A stretch of 55,452 nt of DNA from CAYQAJ01 sp964415245 (GCA_964415245.1 CAYQAJ010000004.1:1-55452); one strand, 5' to 3'. Positions 32,908 to 41,963 are shown, counted from the stretch's first letter. Translations and numbers: made by a program. Notes: a model not told the origin generated them from the letters alone.

Positions 32908-34298
32908 CACCCGACAATCTCTTTCCATGGTTCGGTCTGTGCGTCGTGGCCAGTCCGGCGGTGCTGGTGGCGGTGACGTGCATTATGTCGCTGGTGGGTC
33001 GTCCGCTCAGCGAAGAGGCAACCAGCCGCTGGACTTTCGGAACCGTCGTCGTCGGTCTGCTGGCATCGATTGCCGTGCTGGTCATGATGCTCGCCGTTGG
33101 CACGCGAGAGGTGCCGGTCGATTTCGGCAACCTAGTCGTCATTCACGAGCACCACTTCCATTTTCACCTGAAGTTCGTTTTTGATCGGCTGTCGGTTCCC
33201 TTCGTCATTTTGTCGTTCTTGCTCTGCGGCACGATCGGCGCGTTCACGAACCGATATTTGCATCGCGAGCCGGGATACGGCCGCTTCTACGTCTGCTACT
33301 CCTTGTTCACGCTGGGAATGGTTGCCACGTCGCTTGCCGGCACGATTGAAGTGCTCTTTCTCGGCTGGGAATTGGTGGGCCTGTCGTCGGCGCTCTTGGT
33401 GGCGTTTTTTCACGAGCGGCCATCGCCCGTGCGGAATGGATTGCGGGTGTGGTCGATCTATCGACTGGCTGACGCCGCGTTTCTCATCGCTGCCGTCGCC
33501 TTGCACCATTTGACCGGTGCTGGCGACTTCGACGGCCTGATGGGAGCGGGTCCGTGGCCCGAGAGCCAATCGTCGCTGACATCCAGCCAAGCGCTGTTCG
33601 TGGGACTGCTGTTATTATTCGCGGCGGCCGGCAAGTCGGCACTGGTTCCGTTCTCCGGATGGTTGCCCCGCGCGATGGAAGGCCCCACGCCATCCAGCGC
33701 CATATTCTACGGTGCTCTGTCGGTTCACCTCGGTGCGTTTCTGTTGTTGCGGGTAAGTCCGCTTCTCGAGTCGTCGTTCCTGTTGTCCGCCGCCGTGGTG
33801 GTAACGGGCCTGGCAACGGCGCTATTGGCCGCGATGGCCACCCGCGTACAGACCGACATCAAGAGCGCACTGGCGTATGCGTCGCTCACGCAGGTCGGCA
33901 TCATCGTGGCCGAGATCGGTTTCGGACTTCGCTATATTGCACTCATCCACATCATCGGTCACGCTTGCTTGCGGACACTCCAACTGCTGCGGGCACCCAC
34001 GTTATTGCACGACTACCACACGCTCGAAAACGCAATCGGCGGACATCTGCATCACACTCCAACAATCTTCGGCCGCCTGATTCCCCAGAGCTGGCAGGCA
34101 TGGTGCTATCGTTGGGCGCGCGAGCGTGGTTACCTCGATTCCATTCTCAACGAGTATATCGTTCGACCATTTCTCGCCATATTCCACTGGTGCGATGCGA
34201 TGGAACACCGTTGGACAGATGTACTCTCCCATGGACGGTCGCGCGAGTCGGACGAAGTAGAGGCGCGTGATGAGATTGTGGAAGAGTTGAGACTATAG
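32904..34298 (+). CDS. dabB: DabB-like NuoL-type membrane subunit
   Basis: A 464-residue polytopic protein of the proton-translocating NuoL/M/N family, shown in Halothiobacillus to partner DabA. Conserved features include GWELVGLSSALL (the glutamate of the proton path), LADAAFLIA, AAGKSALVPFSGWLPRAMEGPTPSSA (lysine) and DIKSALAYASLTQVG. The histidine usually seen after the PTP motif is replaced in AIFYGALSV. The start ATG overlaps the dabA stop. A second such subunit follows three bases later. Ion movement through it would drive CO2 hydration by DabA (family knowledge). Confidence 0.88.
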   Translation: MTPDNLFPWFGLCVVASPAVLVAVTCIMSLVGRPLSEEATSRWTFGTVVVGLLASIAVLVMMLAVGTREVPVDFGNLVVIHEHHFHFHLKFVFDRLSVPFVILSFLLCGTIGAFTNRYLHREPGYGRFYVCYSLFTLGMVATSLAGTIEVLFLGWELVGLSSALLVAFFHERPSPVRNGLRVWSIYRLADAAFLIAAVALHHLTGAGDFDGLMGAGPWPESQSSLTSSQALFVGLLLLFAAAGKSALVPFSGWLPRAMEGPTPSSAIFYGALSVHLGAFLLLRVSPLLESSFLLSAAVVVTGLATALLAAMATRVQTDIKSALAYASLTQVGIIVAEIGFGLRYIALIHIIGHACLRTLQLLRAPTLLHDYHTLENAIGGHLHHTPTIFGRLIPQSWQAWCYRWARERGYLDSILNEYIVRPFLAIFHWCDAMEHRWTDVLSHGRSRESDEVEARDEIVEELRL

Positions 34299-34301
34299 AG
34301 C

Positions 34302-35771
34302 ATGCCAGAGCTTCATCTACCATGGCTCGAGCTGGCGATCTTCGCACCGTTGATCGGCGCGGCGACGATGTGGCGCGCGAAGGATCCCGACGTAGCTCGT
34401 ATGCACGCATTGATCGCGTCCGGCCTGGCGCTGGTGCTCGCGCTGACGGCGTGGGCAGACTTCGGCGCGCTGCGCACGTTCGAGGCTCACGATCGCGGAG
34501 ATATCGTATCGCCTCTGCTCGGCGAAGATGCCGTTGTCGTCGACGAATTGAGTGCGCCCCTGTTGCCACTGGCCGCGGCGCTCCACTTTCTGATCATTTT
34601 CTCGACCTTGCGGACGAAGGTGCGGCGGTTTCCCTTCGCCTCGACGCTCATTTCCGAATCGCTGCTGTTGGCCCTGCTTTGTTGTCGCCAGCCGTGGGGC
34701 ATCATCCTGCTGCTGGCGGCGCGGTTGATTCCACCGGTCGTCGAGATGCGCCGCCGGAATCGGTCGACGCGCGTGTTCCTGCTGCACATGGGCCTTTCCA
34801 CCGTTCTGTTGGCGGCGGGGTGGGGGATCGTCGAGTGGAGCGGTAATACGTCCGCGGTTTCGCTCTGGGGCATCGGGATGCTGATGGCGGGCGTATTGAT
34901 CCGCAGCGGCGTCGCGCCGTTGCACTGCTGGATGACCGATCTTTTCGAGAACGCCACGCTGGGAACCGCGCTGCTGTTTGTCACGCCTATGACCGGCGCT
35001 TATGCCGCGGTTCGGCTCGTGCTGCCCATCGCACCCGAATGGGCGTTGCAAAGCATCGCCTTACTTTCGCTATTCACCGCGGTGTACGCTGCCGGCATGG
35101 CTCTCGTGCAGCGCGAGGCGCGCCGATTCTTCTGCTACTTGTTTCTCAGCCATTCGTCGCTGGTGCTCGTGGGCCTGCAGGTGGCCACGCCCATCGGGCT
35201 GACGGGCGGTTTGTGCGTCTGGCTTTCGGTCGGCATCTCGCTGGCCGGCTTCGGCCTCACGCTGCGAGCGCTCGAATCGCGCACGGGGCGCGTGTCGCTG
35301 GCCGACTTTCACGGACTGTATGATCACATGCCGGTGCTGGCCGCATTCTTCTTGATTACTGGTTTGGCCAGTGTCGGCTTTCCGGGCACGGTGGGGTTTG
35401 TCGGCGCGGAACTGCTGGTCGAGGGGGCCGTGGGCGTTTACCCAATCGTCGGAATGCTGGTCGTATTGGCGGCGGCTTTGAACAGCATTGCGGTGCTGCA
35501 CGCCTACTTTCGCTTGTTCACCGGGAAACAGCACACGGCGACGATTTCGCTGAGCATTTGCTGGCCCGAACGCATGGCCGTGTTGGCGCTAGCCGCGCTG
35601 ATTATCGGCGGCGGCTTGTGGCCACAACCCGGCGTCGCGTCGCGGTATCACGCCGCGTCGGCGATTATTGAGCGACGGCACGAACGGGAGGGGCGCACCG
35701 ACGCGGACGAATCCGCGAGGGCTGGCAACCGTTTACGCAAGGGTGCGGCAGTCCGAGAACAGCACGGATAG
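34302..35771 (+). CDS. second NuoL/M-like membrane subunit of the DAB operon
   Basis: A 489-residue protein with about 13 membrane helices, related to proton-conducting NuoL/M/N subunits but divergent. The segment GVLIRSGVAPLHCWMTDLFENA corresponds to the GQ(F/V)PLH-W-PD region, and SRTGRVSLADFHGLYDHMPV to the loop after it. The usual glutamate motif of helix 5 is not clear. It starts three bases after dabB, so it is surely in the same operon. The arrangement of one DabA with two separate membrane subunits is less usual than DabA with a single DabB (inference). The hydrophilic C-terminus is of low complexity. Confidence 0.82.
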   Translation: MPELHLPWLELAIFAPLIGAATMWRAKDPDVARMHALIASGLALVLALTAWADFGALRTFEAHDRGDIVSPLLGEDAVVVDELSAPLLPLAAALHFLIIFSTLRTKVRRFPFASTLISESLLLALLCCRQPWGIILLLAARLIPPVVEMRRRNRSTRVFLLHMGLSTVLLAAGWGIVEWSGNTSAVSLWGIGMLMAGVLIRSGVAPLHCWMTDLFENATLGTALLFVTPMTGAYAAVRLVLPIAPEWALQSIALLSLFTAVYAAGMALVQREARRFFCYLFLSHSSLVLVGLQVATPIGLTGGLCVWLSVGISLAGFGLTLRALESRTGRVSLADFHGLYDHMPVLAAFFLITGLASVGFPGTVGFVGAELLVEGAVGVYPIVGMLVVLAAALNSIAVLHAYFRLFTGKQHTATISLSICWPERMAVLALAALIIGGGLWPQPGVASRYHAASAIIERRHEREGRTDADESARAGNRLRKGAAVREQHG

Positions 35772-35779
35772 CACGTAGC

Positions 35780-36373
35780 TCATGAACGCGCTGAGTTGTG
35801 CGTGGCGGCGCGATTGCGGTAGAGGGCGGGGTCGATGGCCGCGAGCATGCGGCCGGCGTCAGGCTGGCCGTCGAGAAACTCGCACACGCGCTGCGCCTGG
35901 CGGCGGGCGTCGCTCATCAGGTCGTTGTAGCTGACCAACAGCAATCGCATGTGCGGCTGTCGGCCGAGCCACTCGAACAGCCGTTCCAAGTGCAGCTCGA
36001 AGGCGGCCTTCACTTTCTCCCGCGGTGGGATCTGCTGCCCGCGCCGCTGGAGCATCTTCTCCTGTGACGCGATCACCTCGTCGAGATCGCGCTGCATGAA
36101 TACGATTCGATATCGCTCGCCGGCGGGCAAGTCGTAGAGCAGCGCGGACACTACCTTCACGACTTTTCCGCGAGCCTCGGGCACCCACGATGTGTCGCTC
36201 TTCATGCGTTTGACGAGCTCGAACTCGTAATAGCCGCGTGGGTTGTCGACGTCGGCCGCGCGGCGCTCGTCGGTCAGAACGGGCAGGCCCCCCTGATCGA
36301 GCATTTGCACCATCAGCGAAGTGCCCGACCGCGGCAGGCCGGAGACGACGACGATTTCGGAATCCAACGTCAT
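35780..36373 (-). CDS. sulfotransferase-like protein
   Basis: A 197-residue protein of the P-loop sulfotransferase group, which moves sulfate from PAPS to an acceptor. The 5'-phosphosulfate loop is VSGLPRSGTSLMVQML near residue 10, and the 3'-phosphate region fits IVFMQRDLDEVIASQEKML. It is shorter than typical enzymes (about 250-300), so the acceptor domain is reduced. It faces the end of the DAB operon and is the last gene of a minus-strand run. ATG 36373 has no clear ribosome binding site. Confidence 0.82.
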   Translation of the reverse strand: MTLDSEIVVVSGLPRSGTSLMVQMLDQGGLPVLTDERRAADVDNPRGYYEFELVKRMKSDTSWVPEARGKVVKVVSALLYDLPAGERYRIVFMQRDLDEVIASQEKMLQRRGQQIPPREKVKAAFELHLERLFEWLGRQPHMRLLLVSYNDLMSDARRQAQRVCEFLDGQPDAGRMLAAIDPALYRNRAATHNSARS

Positions 36374-36408
36374 GGGACAGGGCCTATTAACCGCAGCTAA
36401 CGGACTTA

Positions 36409-36487
36409 ACCGCGAAGTACGCTAAGAGCGCTAAGGAAGCAGAAATAGAATTTGTTTGCACTTGGCGATCTTTGCGTTCTTGGCGGT
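36409..36487. repeat. palindromic repeat family II, copy 2
   Basis: This is the same design as 10490-10568: 27-base arms and a 25-base loop, total 79. The left arm begins ACCGCGAAGTACGCTAAG and the right arm ends CTTTGCGTTCTTGGCGGT. Position six of the arms is an unpaired G/G in both copies. It lies 22 bases past the stop of the membrane-protein gene. Confidence 0.88.
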
Positions 36488-36509
36488 AGAATCTCTTCTG
36501 ATATGCGCT

Positions 36510-37346
36510 CTAAATGTCGACCTTCAGTAGCGGCCGAGCGACAAACGCCGCGACGAGCGATACCACAAACCAGTACACCAGCCACCAGTTCGTGCCCGAG
36601 ATCCACGACGGCCGCTCGGGATAGACGACCTCGATCGACTGCACGGGCGAATCGGCGGGAAATGGCTGTTCGCGCGGGTGCAGTAGGGCCGCGGACCAAC
36701 TCCACGCTGGCCGCTCGAGACTAACGGGCATGAAGCCGTCGCCCACGGCCAGCTCCTTGTCGAACGTTTGTTCGCCGATTTCGAACGAAAGCCGGTGACA
36801 TCCCGCGCCCGTGGCTTGCACGTTCCAGCAGACCATGTGCTTGGCGGGAACGCGCACCGGGCCGACGGTTGTCGTAATGCCCGGCGCCTCGATGAGGTGC
36901 GCATCGTCGATTTTCTCGTCGGCGCTGTCGGCGAGCTGCACGGTCACCACGGCTTCCTCGCCGACGCGGAGCGGCCGCGCCTGGTACCAGAGCGCCAGTT
37001 GCCCCAACAGCAGGCACATCGGCACGAGCATGACCAACATGGGCGGGATCGACAACAGCAGCAGTCCCCCCGCCCCCAACAGTAGGCGGCCCTGCGATCG
37101 CAGCCCCACGAACACGTTCTCCTTGAACAGCGACAGCGCGAGCAGATTGGCCTTGATGCCATTGCGCACTCGCCGAATGGCCGACTGGTTCGACGTGTAT
37201 TTGTAGAACACGAGCATCACCAGACCGGTGACCACCGCCACCAGCGTGGCCGACAGCCAACCCGGCATGACGGCGATCGGCGCCAGCGCAATCGCCGCGC
37301 ACCAGTTGGCGACCGTGTTCAGCCAGACGACAAGCTGAGTTACCAT
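36510..37346 (-). CDS. conserved membrane protein, function unknown
   Basis: A 278-residue protein with four to five membrane helices. The N-terminal part has two helices (CAAIALAPIAVMPGWLSATLV, VVTGLVMLVFYKYTS), a basic amphipathic loop (NQSAIRRVRNGIKANLLALS) and a third hydrophobic region (LLLLSIPPMLVMLVPMCLLL). A beta-rich extracytoplasmic domain follows (residues 125-240), then a final helix. The loop pattern vaguely recalls EMC3/TMCO1-type insertases, but I would not assign that. It lies 21 bases after the RHH-like gene and is probably in one transcript with it. Confidence 0.72.
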   Translation of the reverse strand: MVTQLVVWLNTVANWCAAIALAPIAVMPGWLSATLVAVVTGLVMLVFYKYTSNQSAIRRVRNGIKANLLALSLFKENVFVGLRSQGRLLLGAGGLLLLSIPPMLVMLVPMCLLLGQLALWYQARPLRVGEEAVVTVQLADSADEKIDDAHLIEAPGITTTVGPVRVPAKHMVCWNVQATGAGCHRLSFEIGEQTFDKELAVGDGFMPVSLERPAWSWSAALLHPREQPFPADSPVQSIEVVYPERPSWISGTNWWLVYWFVVSLVAAFVARPLLKVDI

Positions 37347-37367
37347 GCGCGGTGCGTCACAAGAGAG

Positions 37368-37553
37368 CTATTCGAGATACCCCAAACCGCGAAGCTGGTC
37401 GGCGACCTGCTGTTCGGCGTCGTCGACTTTGAGCCGTTTCAGCTCGTTTTCGATGGCGTGGACCACAAGCTCCTCGACGGTGCTGTAACCGGCCTGGGAA
37501 GCAGCCTGCCTGGCACGCTCCAAGAGATTCGGGTCGATCTTGATGTTGGACAT
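37368..37553 (-). CDS. small ribbon-helix-helix-like protein
   Basis: A 61-residue protein with the look of a ribbon-helix-helix or antitoxin-type DNA binder: a short beta segment (NIKIDPNLLERARQAAS), then helices (STVEELVVHAIENELKRL) and an acidic tail. ATG 37553 is chosen because the fold begins there. No toxin gene is adjacent. A palindrome sits 30-46 bases upstream of the start and could be its own operator. It lies between an alkaline-phosphatase-superfamily gene and a membrane-protein gene. Confidence 0.72.
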   Translation of the reverse strand: MSNIKIDPNLLERARQAASQAGYSTVEELVVHAIENELKRLKVDDAEQQVADQLRGLGYLE

Positions 37554-37572
37554 GCTTCGCCACTCGCTCTCT

Positions 37573-37599
37573 TGTGGTAAAAGGTGTGATATCACCACA
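37573..37599 (-). promoter_or_regulatory. possible operator for the RHH-like gene
   Basis: Plus-strand GGTGTGATATCACCACA contains the perfect palindrome TGATATCA with near-symmetric GTG and CAC flanks; a TGTGGT outer arm pairs with ACCACA. It lies 20-46 bases upstream of the start at 37553. RHH proteins often bind such sites to control themselves. Confidence 0.4.
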
Positions 37600-37660
37600 G
37601 TTTTCAGTGTTCAGTTTTCGGTCCGGAAGCAACTGACTACGGACAACTGACCACGGACAA
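37599..37660. repeat. short dispersed repeat modules
   Basis: It contains CAGTTTTCAGTGTTCAGTTT and GGACAACTGACCACGGACAA. Both modules recur at 53796-53851, one of them inverted. The GGACAACTGAC core is shared exactly. No gene is present. Confidence 0.7.
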
Positions 37661-37702
37661 GCGCAAAATGAGCCAGTCCCCGACGGTTTTGGAATCGCCT
37701 CT
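37661..37702 (-). repeat. palindromic repeat family I, truncated copy E
   Basis: Only the right half remains: GCGCAAAATGAGCCAGTCCC, then GACGGTTTTGG and the end GCCTCTCAC. The left half is replaced by the dispersed modules of 37599-37660. The end of the element forms part of the TGA stop (37704-37702) of the phosphatase gene. Confidence 0.85.
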
Positions 37703-39750
37703 CACGTCGCGAATATGCTTTTTCCGTTCATGGTGCTTGGCGTCGGCAGGTTGAACTCGGCAAGGATCGACGGGGCGACGTCGATCAGCGACGGGTCGCT
37801 CGCCGCGAACTTGCGATTGCAACACAGCATGCCGGGCACTTCCAAGGCATCGGCACAGTGATCGGCGCTCCAGGCTAACGTGTTGTCGAGCAATACGTCC
37901 TGTGTCAGCTCGCCCAGGCACGTTTCCCACGATGCGCGATAGCCGCGGGCGTAGCCGATAATCAGATCGGGCGCCAGCTCGGTCGCCTCGCCCTGGTAAA
38001 TCTCGTCGGCCCGATAGACGCCGCGAATAACCTGTTGACCTTCGAAGTCGCGCACCGCCTTCAATCGCGCGATCAATTGCCGCAAGAGCTTGTTCTGTTC
38101 TTCGCCCGGCTCGACGATTCCCTCGGGCTCGCGTCCCTTCAGGTTCAAATACAACCCGTTGATTCCCAGTCCGTACGCGCGGGTGCGAGACCAATCGCAA
38201 TTCTGGATTACCGACGCGCACTCGCGGGGATTGAGGAATCCGAGATCGCGGAGCCACGAATTGAGATTGAATTGCCGCCCGAAGTTGGCAAAGCCGTGGT
38301 CGCTCATCACGAAGATGGTGGCCTTGCCGCCGTATCGATCGTAAATGTCGCCGATCACCGAATCGAGCCGCTGGTAGAGCCGCTTGACGTGACCATAATA
38401 CTTGGCGGCCTCCGTCGCCGATCGCGTGGGATGCTTTTCGTTCTCCTCGGCATTCCACCAGAACATGTGCGATTGCAAATCGCTGCTGGAGAAGTAGAAG
38501 AAGAGTAAACCGTCGTCGTAGTTCTCAACCGCATACTCGAACATCGCCAGCCGCTCCTCGAGCACCATGGTGGCCTGCTTGAGGAATTCGTCGTCGACGA
38601 AAACGCCGTTGGTGCGCGCCCTGTGATCCTCCTGAAAGCCGGTCGTGTAGAACAGGCCGAGCTGCTGCGACACGTCTTCGATGAAATCGGGCGGCTCCGA
38701 GACCTGCACCGCCGGGGCCGAGGGGTCGATGTTGATCGGAGAAGCGTACATGCGGAAGTTCGGCGACACTTCTTGCAGCAGGAAACGGCAGATGCCGCTC
38801 ACGTGCTGCGTGGGCAAGGGCGCGGGGGTCGACAGGGCAAAGTCGAGCTTCAGCCATCGGCTCCACTGGCCGGCGCGAAGCATGATCTTCTCACCTTGCA
38901 CTTCCAACAGCGCCGCGCCCGATGCGCGATCGCGGTGTACTTCGAATTCGACCGTCGTCGGCTGCGGCGTTTTGAGCATGCTGTTCTCGGGACCGACGAG
39001 CGTGGCCTGCGCCGAATCGCCGTCGAACACGAGCCGCCGTCGTTTGCCGCCCCCTTCGTCCAAGCCGTCGGCCGGAGCATCTTCGCTGAAATGCTGATAG
39101 GTGCCGTAACCGCCGAGCATGTCGGGCGTGCCCATACCCGAGATGCAGCGGTGGTGCCCGTGCTGCGAGGGGCTGGGCGGATAATTCGACGGCAGGTCGT
39201 AAAACGTCGAGGGAATTCCCTCCGCGTCGAGGTAGTCCCAGAACGGCACGCCCTGCCGCTTCAGCACGGTTTTCGCCGGCTTGTGATTGAACGGCCAGAA
39301 GTCGAGCTGCAGGCGATGATTGCCCACTTCCCAGTAGCCCTCTCCGGGCAACGTCTCGGCGGCCGAGAAAAACGGGGCGCACGGTTCGTGCGGATGGCGG
39401 TGGATGAAATCGAAAATGCCGTGCGAACCCGGCCCCGAGCCGTTGATAAAGTTGGCCCAGGCCACCGGGCTTTGGGGCGGAGTGCTGGTGCCCAGGCTGC
39501 TGAAGCCGCCGGCGACGCTGATCTTCGCCATGTTGGGCATGAGCCCTTCGTTCATCATGCTGCGGCAGAGGCGCGGGTCCATGCCGTCGATGCCGATCAC
39601 GATCACCTTCTTGCCGAGGGCCTTCGATACGCGATTGACACCGCCGAGCCAGTAACTCGCGCCGGCGATTCCCGCGGCACCGGCGGCGACGGCGCCAGCA
39701 CCGGCCAGAAACTTGCGGCGGGAAATCGATTTCGGTTTCGAATCAGCCAT
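37702..39750 (-). CDS. alkaline-phosphatase-superfamily protein (type I phosphodiesterase-like), Tat-exported
   Basis: A 682-residue exported protein. A Tat signal (ISRRKFLAGAGAVAAGAAGI) is followed by VIGIDGMDPRL (first metal aspartate), TPPQSPVAWANFINGS with the likely Ser/Thr nucleophile, VMSDHGFANFGRQFN (metal Asp and His) and WSADHCADALEVPGMLCC (last metal His). This set is that of type I phosphodiesterase/nucleotide-pyrophosphatase-like enzymes, which cleave phosphodiester or related esters. The stop of the paralogue upstream overlaps this start (TGATG), so they are coupled. The substrate is unknown. Confidence 0.88.
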   Translation of the reverse strand: MADSKPKSISRRKFLAGAGAVAAGAAGIAGASYWLGGVNRVSKALGKKVIVIGIDGMDPRLCRSMMNEGLMPNMAKISVAGGFSSLGTSTPPQSPVAWANFINGSGPGSHGIFDFIHRHPHEPCAPFFSAAETLPGEGYWEVGNHRLQLDFWPFNHKPAKTVLKRQGVPFWDYLDAEGIPSTFYDLPSNYPPSPSQHGHHRCISGMGTPDMLGGYGTYQHFSEDAPADGLDEGGGKRRRLVFDGDSAQATLVGPENSMLKTPQPTTVEFEVHRDRASGAALLEVQGEKIMLRAGQWSRWLKLDFALSTPAPLPTQHVSGICRFLLQEVSPNFRMYASPINIDPSAPAVQVSEPPDFIEDVSQQLGLFYTTGFQEDHRARTNGVFVDDEFLKQATMVLEERLAMFEYAVENYDDGLLFFYFSSSDLQSHMFWWNAEENEKHPTRSATEAAKYYGHVKRLYQRLDSVIGDIYDRYGGKATIFVMSDHGFANFGRQFNLNSWLRDLGFLNPRECASVIQNCDWSRTRAYGLGINGLYLNLKGREPEGIVEPGEEQNKLLRQLIARLKAVRDFEGQQVIRGVYRADEIYQGEATELAPDLIIGYARGYRASWETCLGELTQDVLLDNTLAWSADHCADALEVPGMLCCNRKFAASDPSLIDVAPSILAEFNLPTPSTMNGKSIFAT

Positions 39751-41930
39751 CACGCCACCTGGGGTTCTAGTTCCCGCACCTTCTTCTCAGGCCGGCGATC
39801 GTCGTCGGGCCGCTCTGTCGAGCGCTCGCCCACGGTCATCGGGCGGCCGTCCATGTAGTCCGGAATCGGCACCCCGAATAACTCCAGCACGGTGGGGCCG
39901 ATGTCCAACAGCCGCGGCTGCTGGCATTCGACCTTGCGATTGCAGAACAATACGCCGGGCACCACCGACGGATCGACGCAGTGGTCGCCGCTCCACGCCT
40001 TCTTGTTGTCGTGGAACACCTCGCGGCTGGTGCGTCCCACCGCGGCGTCCCACGACACGCGATATCCGCGGGCGTACCCCACAATCAGATCGGGCGCTTG
40101 ATCCTTGTACGGCCCGCGATACGTTTTGGCCGCCTGATAGACGCGCTTGATTGCGAGCTCGCCGGTGCGCAGATCGACGATTGACGCGAGCTTCTCGGCG
40201 ATTTCGCCGCGCAGCGCCTCGGCCTCTTCGCCTGGCTCGACAACGCCCTGCTCGAATTTGCCCTTCTGGTTCACGAAGATGCCGGTCAGGCCGATGGCGA
40301 ACGCCCGCGTACGCGACCAGTCGATGCCGGCCAGGTGCTCCTGGCCGCGCCGCGCGTCGTCGACCACGAGGTAGCCGTTCTCTTCGAGCCAGCGGTTCAG
40401 GTCGATGCCGCGGCGGAAGCTGTTGAAGCCGTGGTCGGAGATCACCATCAGCAGCGTGTCATCGCGCTTACATTTGGTCATGGTGCGGCCGACAAGCTGA
40501 TCCATCCGCACGTACATATCTTCGATGGCGGTGCGAAACGCGGCGGGCACTTCGGCCGGTCGGGCCGGGTGCTCCTCGTCGTGATACCGCCAGAACATGT
40601 GCTGCATGCGATCGCTGCCGTCGAACACGCACACGCACAGCCCCTGCGGCACCTTTTCGAGCGAGTCGACGAACATTTCCTCCCGCTCGCGCTCGATGTC
40701 GGCAAGTTGGGTAGCGAAGTGCTCGTCCTCCAGCACGTGCTCGCTCAGGCCCCACGTATCCTCGGCCAGACCCAACGTGGCGTACGGTCCCTGCCGCTTG
40801 GCCAGGTAGACGGGGTAAACCGACGGATAGCCGATCGGCATCGCCGGCTTCTCGGGATCGATGTTGATGGGCGTAACGTACAGGTCAAAGTCGGGCTCGG
40901 TTCCGCGGAGCAGAAATCGGCACACGCCGCGAACGGTCGTGCCAAAGCCCCCGCGAAAGCGAACGGAAATCCAGTCGGTGTACTCGCCGAGTCGCAGGGG
41001 GTACTTCTTGCCGTCGATTCGTAACATCGCGGCATCCTTGCCACTGACGGACACGGTGAACGGCAGCTTAATCGGGCCATGATCGGCCTTGGTCGGATGT
41101 GGCGGGCCCAACAAATCGCCTCGCACCGTGCTGCCCTGCCACTCGACGTAGTGCACCTCGCCCCCCGTCTTTTCCACCCCATCGCGGGCTCGCGTGGTGT
41201 ACTGCGAGAATGTGCCTTGCGTACCGCGGAGGTCGGGCACGCACATGGCCGAAAGCTGCACGCCGCGCAGCTTCTCGGGGGGGAACGTGATAGGCACGCG
41301 AAGGATCGAGCTGAAGATGCCGTAATTACCGAGGATGCTCCAGAACGGCTTGCTCTTGCGCAACAACCGCACATCGGGCTTGCCCCAGCGCAGCCGTAGC
41401 GGCCCGATCCCAATCGAGCGCTGCGAAGAGCGAATCTCGACCGAGCTCAGCTTCGGTTGGTAGGTGCGCGGATCCGGAATCAGGAAGTCGAAGATGTTGT
41501 GCTTGCCGGGGTTGGTGCCGGTCTGAAACGACGACCAGGCCACCGGCGAGATTGGGGGCAACGTGCTGCCCAGCGGCTTGAAGTCGCCTCGGTCGCGAAG
41601 CGCCGCCAGGTTGGGCAGCTTGCCTTCGGCCAGCAGCTTTTCGGTCAGTCCGTAGTCGAGCCCGTCGAGGCCGAGAATGACCACGCGCTTAAATCGCGGC
41701 TTCTTCGGCGGACGGCGGTGAAACAGCAAGCGAAGCAACCGACGAATCGGCCACAGCAGCAGCATCGAAATGGCCGACAGGATCGTTCCGAAGACTGCCA
41801 GAAACGATCCCGCCAATGCGAAACCCGCCCCCGGCCCGATATAGGCCAGCGCGTAGTCGGGCAACAGCACGACCAGGGCCAGCGCGCAAATCAGGATGCG
41901 AACTTTCGCTGTTGCCGTACCCGAACGCAT
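39750..41930 (-). CDS. alkaline-phosphatase-superfamily protein, membrane-anchored
   Basis: A 726-residue paralogue of the gene at 37702. It has hydrophobic N-terminal segments (ILICALALVVLLPDYALAYI and FALAGSFLAVFGTILSAISM), then VVILGLDGLDYGL, LPPISPVAWSSFQTGTNPGK, VISDHGFNSFRRGIDL and WSGDHCVDPSVVPGVLFC. The membrane anchor rather than a Tat signal distinguishes it. AAGGGAA precedes ATG 41930. It lies 33 bases after the arylsulfotransferase-like gene and is coupled to the next phosphatase. The pair may act on neighbouring substrates. Confidence 0.88.
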   Translation of the reverse strand: MRSGTATAKVRILICALALVVLLPDYALAYIGPGAGFALAGSFLAVFGTILSAISMLLLWPIRRLLRLLFHRRPPKKPRFKRVVILGLDGLDYGLTEKLLAEGKLPNLAALRDRGDFKPLGSTLPPISPVAWSSFQTGTNPGKHNIFDFLIPDPRTYQPKLSSVEIRSSQRSIGIGPLRLRWGKPDVRLLRKSKPFWSILGNYGIFSSILRVPITFPPEKLRGVQLSAMCVPDLRGTQGTFSQYTTRARDGVEKTGGEVHYVEWQGSTVRGDLLGPPHPTKADHGPIKLPFTVSVSGKDAAMLRIDGKKYPLRLGEYTDWISVRFRGGFGTTVRGVCRFLLRGTEPDFDLYVTPINIDPEKPAMPIGYPSVYPVYLAKRQGPYATLGLAEDTWGLSEHVLEDEHFATQLADIEREREEMFVDSLEKVPQGLCVCVFDGSDRMQHMFWRYHDEEHPARPAEVPAAFRTAIEDMYVRMDQLVGRTMTKCKRDDTLLMVISDHGFNSFRRGIDLNRWLEENGYLVVDDARRGQEHLAGIDWSRTRAFAIGLTGIFVNQKGKFEQGVVEPGEEAEALRGEIAEKLASIVDLRTGELAIKRVYQAAKTYRGPYKDQAPDLIVGYARGYRVSWDAAVGRTSREVFHDNKKAWSGDHCVDPSVVPGVLFCNRKVECQQPRLLDIGPTVLELFGVPIPDYMDGRPMTVGERSTERPDDDRRPEKKVRELEPQVA

Positions 41931-41963
41931 CGGTTTCCCTTACTGCTTCCCTTACTGTCGCCG

